From assembly GCF_026240095.1 (NCBI RefSeq), contig NZ_JAPIVG010000005.1, positions 62,001 to 126,000 on the forward strand: DNA of 64,000 bases. Reading direction: 5' to 3'. The notes below the pieces were generated by a model. It ran no database searches, had not been told where the DNA came from, and saw nothing but the letters and a program-made list of their open reading frames with translations. The position numbers and the translations under genes are program-made. The DNA is from Pedobacter sandarakinus. Its GTDB lineage: Bacteria > Bacteroidota > Bacteroidia > Sphingobacteriales > Sphingobacteriaceae. Of the stretch, positions 10,309-19,190 are shown in pieces (positions within the stretch are counted from its first letter, which is position 1; the number at the start of each line of letters is the position of its first letter).

Positions 10309-10485
10309 ATGGACTGGACACCAGAAAATTTTCCACTTGAGATGAAGGACCTTGACCCAAGGGTAAGGGAAAAAGCGATCGAGATCGCAAACGAACTTAG
10401 AATTACCAAAGAGGTAAGCGAGCTCAATATTGTTGAGGTTGCCATCAACAGGGCCCAGCAATGGTTTATCAGCCTGGAGGGATAA
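10309..10485 (+). CDS. Small hypothetical protein (58 aa)
   Basis: This short acidic protein starts MDWTPENFP and is predicted to be mainly helical. It resembles a set of uncharacterised 60-80 residue Bacteroidota proteins found in accessory operons. It starts 22 nt after the DUF1345 gene on the same strand. No catalytic motif, membrane segment or signal peptide is visible. I do not recognise a function. Confidence 0.6.
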   Translation: MDWTPENFPLEMKDLDPRVREKAIEIANELRITKEVSELNIVEVAINRAQQWFISLEG

Positions 10486-10583
10486 CGGCAGTGCAAAGAT
10501 TATCCCCTGATCACACAAAATATAATCCAAACCGCGGAAAGGTATCCACAAGGCTCCTGACCGATCTTAAAACATTGATTAAA

Positions 10584-10838
10584 ATGCAGACCAAAAGAAA
10601 CAACAGGCCCAGGCCTGGTGCTGCCAGGGGTGGGGGAACAGCTCCAAAAAAGAAAAAGGCCAAGGGGCCAAAGAAATCGGTTTTCCTGATGGTATTTTAT
10701 TGGATACTGGCGCTGCTGCTGGCACTCGCCATTTATTTTAAAGCCAAACATTTCTATAATTCACATTGGAACAAGGATACCAACGAAAAAACAACGATTC
10801 TGTTATCAACACCCCCGGATCTAAAAAATAAACCATGA
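10584..10838 (+). CDS. Small single-pass membrane protein upstream of LTA-synthase-like gene
   Basis: I chose the ATG at 10584 over an in-frame start 123 nt upstream, because the longer form would overlap the preceding small gene. The 84-residue product has a strongly basic N-terminal third (Lys, Arg, Pro and Gly), one TM helix around residues 34-52 and a short polar tail. The stop overlaps the next start as ATGA, so the two genes are translationally coupled. It may be an accessory subunit of the phosphotransferase; this is inference from coupling alone. Confidence 0.6.
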   Translation: MQTKRNNRPRPGAARGGGTAPKKKKAKGPKKSVFLMVFYWILALLLALAIYFKAKHFYNSHWNKDTNEKTTILLSTPPDLKNKP

Positions 10839-12784
10839 AGCAGATTTTTATGAAAAGCCGATATAGTGTACTATATTCCTTTATCTTTTTCTTCATCTGT
10901 GTCTCGACCATGCTGAGGATCAGTTTTACTGCGGTTTCGCTCGGAAAGGCGGGGCTGGGATTTGGAGAAATCCTCACCGCCTTTGCTAAAGGATTCGTCT
11001 TCGATCTTGGGGTGGCCACATATTTCAGTGTATTTTATGCCTTTTATCTGCTCATCCTTCCCCAAAAATGGAACAGGACTGGATTTAACAAGGTGTTTAC
11101 CCATATCCTTCTTTTTCTGATGGTCTTGATTTCGATATTTTCTTTTTTCGCTGAATTTACTTTTTGGCGGGAATTTGAGAGCCGTTTTAACTTTATAGCA
11201 GTAGATTATCTGGTCTATACTTATGAGGTTGTGCACAACATCAACGAGTCCTATCCGCTGCCGCTTTTGATTTCAGCTGTTGTCATCATCTCCCTTTTAT
11301 GGAACTATCTTATGAAAGGGGCGTTCAGGAAGAGCTTCGAGTCTGCTACACCTTTTGCCCGTCGATCGGTAAATACGGCCCTGATCATTCTGACAACAAT
11401 ATTCTATACGATAGAGATAGATAACTCCTGGGGGGATAAAAGCGGTAACCGTTATGCAGCAGAAATTTCCAAAGCAGGGATATATTCTTTCGTAGCGGCC
11501 TTCAAGGCGAATGAGCTTAACTACGATCAGTTTTATCCCATGCTCGCAAATCAGCTTGCCTTCAATTTGGTAAGAAAAGAACTCTCCTCTCCCTCTAGCA
11601 GGTTTATTTTCAAAGGGCCTTCGGTACGTAGATCGGTTCTGGCCGGTAATGGACAGACGGAACCCAATGTCATCACGGTGGTCATGGAGAGTTTTAGCGC
11701 TGATTATATGGGCACTTTTGGCAATACACAAAAACTGACACCTGTTCTGGATTCGCTGGCCAAAGAGAGCATCCTGTTCGAGCGCATGTATGCAACAGGC
11801 ACCCGTACCGTGCGAGGGATGGAGGCGCTTTCCCTCGCCGTTCCGCCAACACCGGGGAACAGTATTGTAAGGAGGAGCAATAATGCAAACCTGAGCACAA
11901 TAGGCAGTATTTTTTCCAAACGTGGGTATTCCACAGGCTTTTTTTATGGCGGGGACGGTTACTTTGACAATATGAACCAGTTCTTCGGAAGCAATGGCTA
12001 TGACATAACAGATAGGGGAAGGAAGCTTACAATGGGCGATGCCTATCTGGTAAAGCGGACCATCCTGACCGATAGCGAAGTGAGCTTTGAAAATGCATGG
12101 GGCGTATCGGACGGGGATCTTTTCGCTGCGGTAATCCGTGATGCGGATAAAAGGCACTCGTTAAAGACGCCTTTCTACGATTTTGTCATGACCACTTCCA
12201 ACCATCGGCCCTTTACCTATCCCAAAGGAAAGATAGATATCCCACCGGGTACGGGAAGAGAGGGCGCAGTAAAATATACCGATTATGCCATTGGGGAATT
12301 TTTAAGACAGGTCCGGAAAAAGCCATGGTTCAGCAATACCGTGTTTATATTCGTTGCCGATCACTGCGCGGAAAGCGCGGGAAAGAACGAGATTGATATC
12401 TCCCGTTACCATATCCCGGCGATGATATACAACCTCAATGGACTGCCCCCTTCGATAATTCCCAGCCTTTGCTCACAGATAGATCTCTATCCAACCTTGT
12501 TCGGTCTGTTGAAATGGGACTTTGAGAGCAATAACTTCGGTATGGACGTTCGATCACCCGGGTACCGCCCAAGGATCTTGCTAGGAACCTATCAAAAGCT
12601 CGGTTATCTCCGTAGCGACACCCTTGTGGTACTCAGTCCAAGGAAAGCCCCACAGAGTTATCTTTATGATTTTAAAACCAATACACAGACCTCAGCGAAA
12701 TCTTCTGAAACACTTGGAAGGGAAGCCATATCTTATTATCAGAGTGCCTATTATCTCTTTAGGACAGGCGGATTAAAAGAATAA
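10835..12784 (+). CDS. LTA synthase-like phosphoglycerol/phosphoethanolamine transferase (sulfatase superfamily)
   Basis: The 649-residue protein has an N-terminal membrane part with about five TM helices (residues 1-170) and a large extracytoplasmic sulfatase-fold domain. The nucleophile is probably T325 in GTRTVRGMEA. A VVMESFSADY metal-site motif precedes it, and VADHCAE supplies late metal ligands. Family members transfer phosphoglycerol or phosphoethanolamine from phospholipids to envelope glycans. Gram-negative Bacteroidota make no classical lipoteichoic acid, so the acceptor here is probably lipid A, a glycan or a membrane oligosaccharide (inference). It sits in the metal-resistance operon. 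Confidence 0.85.
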   Translation: MKQIFMKSRYSVLYSFIFFFICVSTMLRISFTAVSLGKAGLGFGEILTAFAKGFVFDLGVATYFSVFYAFYLLILPQKWNRTGFNKVFTHILLFLMVLISIFSFFAEFTFWREFESRFNFIAVDYLVYTYEVVHNINESYPLPLLISAVVIISLLWNYLMKGAFRKSFESATPFARRSVNTALIILTTIFYTIEIDNSWGDKSGNRYAAEISKAGIYSFVAAFKANELNYDQFYPMLANQLAFNLVRKELSSPSSRFIFKGPSVRRSVLAGNGQTEPNVITVVMESFSADYMGTFGNTQKLTPVLDSLAKESILFERMYATGTRTVRGMEALSLAVPPTPGNSIVRRSNNANLSTIGSIFSKRGYSTGFFYGGDGYFDNMNQFFGSNGYDITDRGRKLTMGDAYLVKRTILTDSEVSFENAWGVSDGDLFAAVIRDADKRHSLKTPFYDFVMTTSNHRPFTYPKGKIDIPPGTGREGAVKYTDYAIGEFLRQVRKKPWFSNTVFIFVADHCAESAGKNEIDISRYHIPAMIYNLNGLPPSIIPSLCSQIDLYPTLFGLLKWDFESNNFGMDVRSPGYRPRILLGTYQKLGYLRSDTLVVLSPRKAPQSYLYDFKTNTQTSAKSSETLGREAISYYQSAYYLFRTGGLKE

Positions 12785-12791
12785 GAATATT

Positions 12792-13484
12792 ATGAATTAT
12801 TATCAGTTATTATTGATCTGTGTGCTAGCGGGGTCTGTGATCCTGCTAACAGGTAAATACTTTTTTAAGCGCAGGCGCAGAAACATCTTCAGCATGCTTA
12901 TTGGAGATGTTCAAGCTTATGTAAGCTATCTTTTTGAGGAGCACTGGCAGACTGACCTGGCATACCACGATCTGGATCATACCAGACTTGTGGTCAAAAG
13001 GACCCAGGAAATCGCTTCCAATTTTCGCCTGGATGACCTTCAGGAATTCATACTTTTCTCTGCCGCATGGTTTCATGACACCGGGCAGCTAACTGGGCCT
13101 CCTGCCGGCCATGAGCATCGAAGCGTGCGGCTGATGGAAGAGTTTCTTTCAGATAAAGGGATTGCACCGGATATCATCTCCACCATTGGCCGCTGCATAC
13201 TCTCCACCTCAATTCCACATAGCCCTAGCAATGTCCTTGAAGAAATTATCTGTGATGCTGATACCTATAACCTGGGCAATGAGGAATTTCTCATCACCGA
13301 TGCAAAGGTTGCGCGCGAAATGCAGAAAAGGGCAGATGTGGACCTAAGCCATTGGGATAAAAAAACACTTGCATTTCTATCGGCTCACCGTTTTTTTACG
13401 CCTTATTGCAAGTCTATGCTCTCGCAGGGAAAGCAAAATAATATCCATTTGGTACGGGAACGCATAAAAAATAAATCAGACTAA
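12792..13484 (+). CDS. HD-domain metal-dependent phosphohydrolase
   Basis: The 230-residue protein has one N-terminal TM helix (residues 4-24), a basic stop-transfer stretch and a cytoplasmic HD domain. The HD ligands are visible: YHDLDHT, AAWFHDTG, a GHEH pair and a late ICDADTYN Asp. HD proteins hydrolyse nucleotides or phosphoesters; the substrate here is unknown. It begins 7 nt after the LTA-synthase-like gene and ends the plus-strand run. The next gene is convergent. Confidence 0.85.
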   Translation: MNYYQLLLICVLAGSVILLTGKYFFKRRRRNIFSMLIGDVQAYVSYLFEEHWQTDLAYHDLDHTRLVVKRTQEIASNFRLDDLQEFILFSAAWFHDTGQLTGPPAGHEHRSVRLMEEFLSDKGIAPDIISTIGRCILSTSIPHSPSNVLEEIICDADTYNLGNEEFLITDAKVAREMQKRADVDLSHWDKKTLAFLSAHRFFTPYCKSMLSQGKQNNIHLVRERIKNKSD

Positions 13485-13559
13485 ACACAATAAATGGATT
13501 TGGACAATGAATGGGATATACTCTTAGGCTTCTTATCGCGTTTATCCTGGCAGGTATCA

Positions 13560-14786
13560 TTAAAAATAGGTTGACACCCCGAACTGCACCGCTCCGGTTC
13601 TGGCAGGCGGGTTTCCAAGGATATCCTTCTGCCACTGTTTTCGGTAGGAAAACCTCAGCACGGTTTGTTGCCTTGGCCTGAAACTGATGCCGGGCATTAC
13701 ACTGAAAAGCTCATCACCAATATTCCCGCCGGTCTCCCTGAACTTTCCCACATTCCAGTCCACATACTCTACCCTGCAGGCTAAACTTACAACAGAATGC
13801 TGCCAGCCCAGAATCGTTCTTTTGATCACAGGTTGGACAATATCTATATATCCGCCCATCTGACGGCTCCCGAACTGCTGGGAATAGGTGTCGGGAACAT
13901 CGACCTTGATCCATGCCCACTCAGCGGTGATGAAGGTCTTAAGTTTGGGAAGTGTAGTGTTAAAGTCTATGGCGAAAACATTTAGCCTGCGTTTGTCATC
14001 GATAACAATCCCGTCCGACTGCCATTTATTGTAAACCCCTCCCATATAGGATAGGCCGAGTTCGCCTATATTGTTCCTACGCACTGCTACCTTTCCCGTT
14101 AGCAGTGGCTGCCCGCTTGCAATTTCTTCAAACCTTTCCGGATTCCTTTTTGAAGCAGCCAGAGAGGTTCTGTTTTCATGGTTTGCAATAATGGAATCGT
14201 CAAAGCTGCTTGTGGCATATAACTCGTAGCCCAGCATCCAGTCACCGCTATAGTTTTTGCCATAAATCCCGAATCCTGCACTGCTCCAGGTTGCAGGCAG
14301 CATCTGTGTCATGGCGATCGGACGGTCGGTGAATTCCCATTTAGGACCGTCATGGTTCTGGTTGAATGCACCAATGGGATTTAATATCATCCCACCCCTT
14401 AAATTAAGCAAAGGGTGCAGTTCAAGATCCAGCGCAGCAAATTCAACCGCTATTTCTTTTTCAGCAGGTTCAAATTCGATCTCGGAAAGGAACTTGATGC
14501 GCTTGGAAATGGTTGAGGCTACAAATAGCGTCATCCTTCTGAACTGGAACTGCTGTCCTTCAGAGATCCCGTCTGTACCCTGATACTGCCAGTTGGCTTC
14601 CATATACCCGCCCACCGATACCGGAAGTTTTCCCACGGCAATAAAAGGCCGTTCATAAACTGCATCCATGTTGAGTGAGTTTTTTGCTGTATCACCGGGT
14701 TTGGCCCTTAAAAGTTTCGGGTCGATCTGGGCAAAGGCCATCTGACCGATACCAATAGACATGATTAGCGTTAAGAGTTTTTTCAT
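13560..14786 (-). CDS. Outer-membrane porin-like beta-barrel protein
   Basis: The 408-residue protein has a cleavable signal peptide ending near AFAQ. Alternating hydrophobic strands and a C-terminal Phe (ending GVSTYF) are typical of outer-membrane barrels. Stretches such as FRRMTLFVAS and LRGGMILNPIGAFNQNHDGP resemble phosphate-selective (OprP/OprO-type) porins. Its start overlaps the Rieske gene stop by 4 nt. In this operon it may let a substrate or metal through the outer membrane for the redox proteins upstream. Confidence 0.75.
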   Translation of the reverse strand: MKKLLTLIMSIGIGQMAFAQIDPKLLRAKPGDTAKNSLNMDAVYERPFIAVGKLPVSVGGYMEANWQYQGTDGISEGQQFQFRRMTLFVASTISKRIKFLSEIEFEPAEKEIAVEFAALDLELHPLLNLRGGMILNPIGAFNQNHDGPKWEFTDRPIAMTQMLPATWSSAGFGIYGKNYSGDWMLGYELYATSSFDDSIIANHENRTSLAASKRNPERFEEIASGQPLLTGKVAVRRNNIGELGLSYMGGVYNKWQSDGIVIDDKRRLNVFAIDFNTTLPKLKTFITAEWAWIKVDVPDTYSQQFGSRQMGGYIDIVQPVIKRTILGWQHSVVSLACRVEYVDWNVGKFRETGGNIGDELFSVMPGISFRPRQQTVLRFSYRKQWQKDILGNPPARTGAVQFGVSTYF

Positions 14787-15229
14787 ACTGCCTTCAGTGA
14801 AATTTTGATCCTGGTTTTTTCTATGGTAATGGGGAAAGTTCTTAAGTTTGCTTCTGCCGGACCATTTGTCATTCTGCCCTTATTGTCAAATTCACTTCCA
14901 TGGGCCGGACATTGAAGCCTGTCTCCGAAAGCCTGGAGCTCGGTTCCCTGGTGGGTGCACTGCATCCATAGTGCAGAATAATTCAGTTCATCATGCCGGT
15001 AGATACAGATGGGGTATCGGAGCAGGTCATTGCTGACTACAATGTATCTTTTGAACTGAACATTTTTTCCCTGTCTGAGCTCAAAGTCTTTCATTTCTAC
15101 GACTAGGTTATCCCCTGCAATCTCGCCCGTCGCCGGCACCAGGCTGCTGCATCCACTGATCAACGTGGTGATCCCAAGGCCTCCAAGGCAGGCCATTCCA
15201 CAGCCTTTTATAAAATCTTTTCTTTTCAT
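14783..15229 (-). CDS. Rieske 2Fe-2S lipoprotein
   Basis: The 148-residue protein has an N-terminal signal with lipobox LISGC (Cys27). Its Rieske domain has both ligand pairs, C91-T-H93 and C107-PA-H110. It should be a periplasmic electron carrier anchored in a membrane. It sits between the di-heme oxidoreductase (2 nt gap) and the porin (4-nt overlap), so the three are one operon. No QcrB/cytochrome b partner is nearby, so it is not part of a bc complex encoded here. Partnering the di-heme protein is inferred from context. Confidence 0.9.
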   Translation of the reverse strand: MKRKDFIKGCGMACLGGLGITTLISGCSSLVPATGEIAGDNLVVEMKDFELRQGKNVQFKRYIVVSNDLLRYPICIYRHDELNYSALWMQCTHQGTELQAFGDRLQCPAHGSEFDNKGRMTNGPAEANLRTFPITIEKTRIKISLKAV

Positions 15230-15231
15230 TT

Positions 15232-16434
15232 CTATAGTGATTCTAAAAATCTGAGCATCGCATTTTTTTCTGCCCCTGACAGCTGGTTGAACCTGTTGCG
15301 GCTTGCAGATGCCTCTCCTCCATGAAGGGTTACCGCCTCTTCGATGCTTTTTGCCCTTCCATCATGCAGCAGATGATAAGATCCCCCCTGTGAATTCATC
15401 GAAAGTCCCAGTCCCCATAGGGGCGGGGTCCTCCATTCGAAGGTCTTAGCCGATCCTTCCGTATAACCATCGTCCAGCCCAGGTCCCATATCATGGAGCA
15501 ACAGGTCGGTATAGGGATGGAATTCTTTGTTGGACAGAGCGGCTACTGGAGAAAAACCTGTTTTTAGGGTAGGCTTGTGACAGCCTGAACAGTTAATCTT
15601 TTCGAACAGTTTCCTGCCAGTTTCAACTTCCGCATTCCCCGCATCGCGCTGCATGGGTGCTTTTAGCGTCTGTAGATAAAACACCACGTTATTCACTGTA
15701 AGTGTGGGGATTTCAGGGTCAATCACCATCCGCGTATAGGCATCCACAGGATCAAAGCTTGAAGTGATCCCGATATCCTGGTTGTAGGCATTCACAGTCT
15801 GGTGGAGCAGGTTATATGCTGCCGCCTTTTTTCCAAAACGATGGATATATTTTCCCTTCAGTACAATAGCATTGTTAATCGCCTGAACATATGTGGGAAG
15901 TATTGCGTAATTCGGGATACCAGAAATGCCGTCATTATCCAGATCCTGGGGGTCAGCCATAGCTAGTATATCTGCATCAGCTACCAGTTCGAGAAAGCCA
16001 AGGCCGGTATTAGCAGGCGGTGTAAATTTTGAAAAGGTGGCCCCTGATGGGATTTGCTCAGGTTTGTATCCGGGAATAGCCCTGTTCTGCAGTTGTGGGC
16101 CTCCCTGGTCCAAAAATTTATTGCCTGTTTCATCGGTCTGCCCGAAACGGACCAGCGTAGTAAAAGGATGGCCTTTGCCGTCACCCGCATGGCAGCTTCC
16201 ACAGCTGGTTGCAACAAAGCCTGGCCCAAGGCCGTTCTCAGGACTAAATATCTCATTGTTGAAGGCCGCGTCTCCCGAAGCGAACCGTCTGAGCTGTTCA
16301 TAGCTGAGTCCTTCTACCGGGCCATCAAGAATTTCATCCTCTTTTGGAGAAGAAGGGATTATCTTCTCACAGGACACCATTATAGCAACCAGGCTCATAA
16401 GTGAAAGCAGGACAATGGGTAATCTTTTCTGCAT
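15232..16434 (-). CDS. Di-heme oxidoreductase family lipoprotein (DUF1111-like)
   Basis: The 400-residue protein is secreted, with lipobox VSC (Cys22). Two haem c sites are visible: CGSCH at residues 78-82 and CSGCH near residue 280. A conserved HDMGPGLDDG motif follows the second site, as in the di-heme (thiol oxidoreductase) family. Family members often occur with imelysin-like or porin genes and are thought to act in periplasmic iron or thiol redox chemistry. It is the first gene of a three-gene minus-strand operon, directly behind a long palindrome. Confidence 0.9.
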   Translation of the reverse strand: MQKRLPIVLLSLMSLVAIMVSCEKIIPSSPKEDEILDGPVEGLSYEQLRRFASGDAAFNNEIFSPENGLGPGFVATSCGSCHAGDGKGHPFTTLVRFGQTDETGNKFLDQGGPQLQNRAIPGYKPEQIPSGATFSKFTPPANTGLGFLELVADADILAMADPQDLDNDGISGIPNYAILPTYVQAINNAIVLKGKYIHRFGKKAAAYNLLHQTVNAYNQDIGITSSFDPVDAYTRMVIDPEIPTLTVNNVVFYLQTLKAPMQRDAGNAEVETGRKLFEKINCSGCHKPTLKTGFSPVAALSNKEFHPYTDLLLHDMGPGLDDGYTEGSAKTFEWRTPPLWGLGLSMNSQGGSYHLLHDGRAKSIEEAVTLHGGEASASRNRFNQLSGAEKNAMLRFLESL

Positions 16435-16477
16435 GTTATCTGATTTTTTGTAAATCTAATAATAAAAATAGAAAAGA

Positions 16478-16515
16478 CTAAAAATAAATTTAGATTTATC
16501 TAAATTTATTTTTAG
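16478..16515. promoter_or_regulatory. Perfect 38-nt AT-rich palindrome, candidate metalloregulator operator
   Basis: Two exact 18-bp arms (CTAAAAATAAATTTAGAT and its complement) are separated by TT. It lies 43 nt upstream of the di-heme oxidoreductase start. The core TTTAGATTTATCTAAA resembles the dyads bound by DtxR/MntR-type iron or manganese regulators. Binding by such a protein is inference. No T run follows on either strand as a terminator would have. Confidence 0.6.
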
Positions 16516-16845
16516 ATTGATTTTAACGGTGTCGGAATTATAATGCACGGCTCCCAAAGTGACCTACTTTTTTAACATGAGCACGGAATGCAGTATTATA
16601 AGCCAAAGCAGTAAATCATCTATTGCTTTTAAATCAGGAACTTAACCGGATAGGGTGTTTTGTTGGCGGATGCTACGGTTTATCCATTGTAAGCAGATGT
16701 AATAAGGGCAGGCAATGATGCAGGATTCGGAATTTTTAAAGTTCTTTTTGAATTTTGGTTGAAATGTTTAGTTTTAGGGCTGGAATACGGTTTCCTAGAT
16801 AAAAAACAATACCAGGGTCATCTGGCCCTTTAAAAAAAATCAGTT
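16516..16845. other. Non-coding stretch upstream of the H1-like gene
   Basis: I see no supported gene here. Short frames have neither a recognisable product nor good start context. A weak dyad (AGGG with CCCT) lies just before the H1-like start and may be part of its leader. Confidence 0.5.
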
Positions 16846-17025
16846 ATGGACAAATTCAAACAGGTGCAGGAAGTTATTGCTTCAGTAGAAGCCGATGTAA
16901 CAAAATTTTATGATGGTGGAAACGCAGCGGCTGGTACGCGAGTACGTAAGGCAATGCAGGACCTTAAGGTTTTGGCTCAAGAGATAAGGGCTGAAGTTAC
17001 AGAGAAAAAAAATAACGATAAATAA
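16846..17025 (+). CDS. Histone H1-like nucleoid protein (59 aa)
   Basis: The product starts MDKFKQVQEVIASVEADV and contains GGNAAAGTRVRKAMQDLK, the hallmark of the short H1/Hc1-like proteins of Bacteroidota. It is Lys-rich at the C-terminus and should bind DNA non-specifically. Most genomes carry a chromosomal copy, so an ICE-borne copy could help the element organise its own DNA (inference). A clear terminator follows 25 nt downstream, so it is a single-gene unit. Confidence 0.9.
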   Translation: MDKFKQVQEVIASVEADVTKFYDGGNAAAGTRVRKAMQDLKVLAQEIRAEVTEKKNNDK

Positions 17026-17050
17026 ACAAGAGACTGTTTTGGGAAATAAG

Positions 17051-17080
17051 GCCATTAGTGTATAAACTGATGGCTTTTTT
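17051..17080 (+). terminator. Intrinsic terminator of the H1-like gene
   Basis: GCCATTAGT and ACTGATGGC form a 9-bp stem (one G-U pair) around a 6-nt loop, followed by six T residues. Confidence 0.85.
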
Positions 17081-17190
17081 ATTTTATGGTTGACATGCTG
17101 AATTTATCTCAGAGTTTAAGAGAATATGTGCAAAAGATTTTTTGCACAAAGCTTATACTCAGCTTATTTTAGAAAGCTACGCTCAAATAT

Positions 17191-17877
17191 ATGCATACCT
17201 TGGATACGCCTTCAAAACCACGTGGGTGGAACGACCTGACCCTACAAGAATTTAAATCAATATATCCTGTCATAGAGGAAAATGCAAATAGGCATTTCCG
17301 CTGCGCTGAAATACTTGGGAAATCTGACGAACCTCAGAATGCAATCGCTCATTTGATTTTGGGTACAGAAGAACTCATAAAAGCTTTTGCCTGTTTGCTA
17401 ATGTCTAGAAAAGTACCCCTGAGACAGCAATCATGGTTTAAGAAGATTTTCCTTCATCACAAGGTAAGGCATGATCTGGTTAAGGATTTTTTTTCGATGT
17501 ATCTTTTGTTTCGCTTTTCTTCGTCTACAAACTTAAGGCCAACTGGAATATTCTCCTTTTTAGGGGCAGCATTAATGAATACTGCCATGGCTACAGCTAA
17601 TTACTTTTGGTGGAGCAATGCCGATAGTTTGAAACAGAGGGCTTTCTATGTTGACTTTATTAATTCAATTGTCGATCCCTCTACTATTACGGCTGGCGAC
17701 TATCAGGTAGCTAAAGCTTATGTCAATCTTTTCCAAAAAGACATTGCTAAACTTATGAGATCCATTGAGGTAATGTCCGATAAAGAATTAAAGTCTTGGA
17801 CTCCATTTAACATTAACGAGTTGGATAAGCTTCGGGAACAGGCATACAAATTGCAAAAAGAAAGAAAAAAATCATGA
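17191..17877 (+). CDS. AbiV-like abortive infection protein
   Basis: In this 228-residue helical protein, residues 25-100 follow the AbiV pattern: an N-terminal helix with ENANRHFRCAEIL, a second helix AIAHLILGTEELIKAF with the conserved Glu pair, then FKKIFLHHKVRHD, which matches the F-x-x-H-x-x-K box. AbiV of Lactococcus blocks phage protein synthesis. The C-terminal half has no known match. A hydrophobic segment near residues 123-140 could touch a membrane. The gene stands alone with gaps on both sides. Assignment to the family is likely, not certain. Confidence 0.6.
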   Translation: MHTLDTPSKPRGWNDLTLQEFKSIYPVIEENANRHFRCAEILGKSDEPQNAIAHLILGTEELIKAFACLLMSRKVPLRQQSWFKKIFLHHKVRHDLVKDFFSMYLLFRFSSSTNLRPTGIFSFLGAALMNTAMATANYFWWSNADSLKQRAFYVDFINSIVDPSTITAGDYQVAKAYVNLFQKDIAKLMRSIEVMSDKELKSWTPFNINELDKLREQAYKLQKERKKS

Positions 17878-18270
17878 GGCATGGAACGTTTGCTTTCCGT
17901 ATTTTGCAGAAAATTATTTTGCCATTTTGGAGTTTTTCAAGTCACTTAATAAATCAACGATAAAGAACAGGTTGGTAGCTTTTTCTAAGAAAGCTGAATA
18001 ATTCTTATAAAGACATCTATAGGTTTATGTGCTGGAATGATTTTCAAAAGCAATTTATGGTTGGAGTGGAGGGAATTTACGACATCAAAACTTATGCTGG
18101 GGTACTAAATGGCTACTCATTAGAGTAAAAAAGCTGCAAAAATAAAACCGGGCTTGTAATAATCCTATTGGACAGCTCTGTTTTACGAACAGTTTTTTGT
18201 TGCCTAAACAACTAATTCTGTTTAATATTTCCTAGATTGGGATTCACGCTTACCTCAGATTTGACTTTTT
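17878..18270. other. Gene-free stretch with a weak terminator-like hairpin
   Basis: No supported gene. At 18178-18198 CTGTT and AACAG form a 5-bp stem followed by six T residues, which could be a weak terminator for the upstream AbiV-like gene, although it lies 300 nt away. Otherwise nothing recognisable. Confidence 0.45.
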
Positions 18271-19089
18271 ATGACGCTAGTAATTGCACAGAGGAACGAC
18301 AAAGGTGTATCGTTCTCTTCAGATTCCAGGATTTCGTTTGGTGAGGCTGGTTTCTTTGATAAGGGGATCAAGATATTTATTGTTCCTTTTAAATTAAAAG
18401 GGCCTGCAAAATCCAGGGAGGATTTCAATAAGTATGAACAAGAGCTAAGCTATGGGCTTGCGGTCGTGGGAAGTTCCATTAATGCGAATACAGTTAAAGA
18501 CTCCATTGCCGAAATTCTCCCGAATGTAACCTATCTAACAAACATGTCTGATGTATCTATCATAGGGATCAGTTCCCTTGTTCTTAAATACTATAGGGAG
18601 GTTTCTCAGGAGCTAACCGCTGTTCTGGGAAAAACAGGCCTTTCGGAAATTCTACTTGGAGGCTACTGCATCGTCAAGAAGCGGGTGCGTATAGTGCGTT
18701 TTTATCCGGATATAAAGGAAGATCAAGTCGAGTACCAATTTGAAGAGATACTGCCAGAGCATGGAATGATGTTTTTCGGCTCGGGTAAAGCGTATGCTGA
18801 ACAGGTCTTTAAGGAAAACGAAACTCTAGATCCATTGCAGATATTAAAAAAGGTAATTGAATCCAAGGCCGATGCTGCGGTAGGTGGAAACATGCAGCGC
18901 GGAAACTTTTATGGTGAAAATTTTAAAATCAGTGGAGTCGTAGAGGACCAGCTAGACGAAAAAGGTAATTCAATTAAGAAGACAAATTACAGAAGAGCCT
19001 TTCTGGTTGAGAATGAAATTGAAGAATTCAAAAAGCCACCATATTTAGCATTAACATATGGATATACTTCGGTCAAACTGATACCCTGA
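18271..19089 (+). CDS. Proteasome-like Ntn-hydrolase candidate
   Basis: The 272-residue protein starts M-T-L-V-I-A and continues with GVSFSSDSRIS, the pattern of proteasome beta-type subunits (Thr nucleophile, then an xxADSR strand). Removal of Met1 would leave Thr2 as the N-terminal nucleophile, as in HslV-like enzymes. FFGSGKAYAEQ, then a helix and AAVGGNMQRG, fit the fold's conserved GSG segment. No HslU-like unfoldase is nearby. The next gene, 101 nt downstream, has a PD-(D/E)XK-like site, and the two may form a pair. The fold call is inference from motifs; function unknown. Confidence 0.5.
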   Translation: MTLVIAQRNDKGVSFSSDSRISFGEAGFFDKGIKIFIVPFKLKGPAKSREDFNKYEQELSYGLAVVGSSINANTVKDSIAEILPNVTYLTNMSDVSIIGISSLVLKYYREVSQELTAVLGKTGLSEILLGGYCIVKKRVRIVRFYPDIKEDQVEYQFEEILPEHGMMFFGSGKAYAEQVFKENETLDPLQILKKVIESKADAAVGGNMQRGNFYGENFKISGVVEDQLDEKGNSIKKTNYRRAFLVENEIEEFKKPPYLALTYGYTSVKLIP

Positions 19090-19190
19090 AGCTAAAGCAG
19101 TATGGTACTGGCTAAGAACTAGCCTGCAGTAAAATTTGCCTCCATGCGGATTATATATAATACTGATTTGCAAAACCAATAACAAACGAT

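Noticed and set aside
11297..12157. Open minus-strand frame opposite the LTA-synthase-like gene
   Set aside because: The plus strand has a full domain with active-site residues; the antisense product has no match.
13496..13576. 26-codon plus-strand frame between the HD and porin genes
   Set aside because: Too short, no family, and it overlaps the porin stop; probably chance.
17191..17877. A plain housekeeping or membrane protein
   Set aside because: The EE and HHK pattern and isolated position fit AbiV better, though not firmly.
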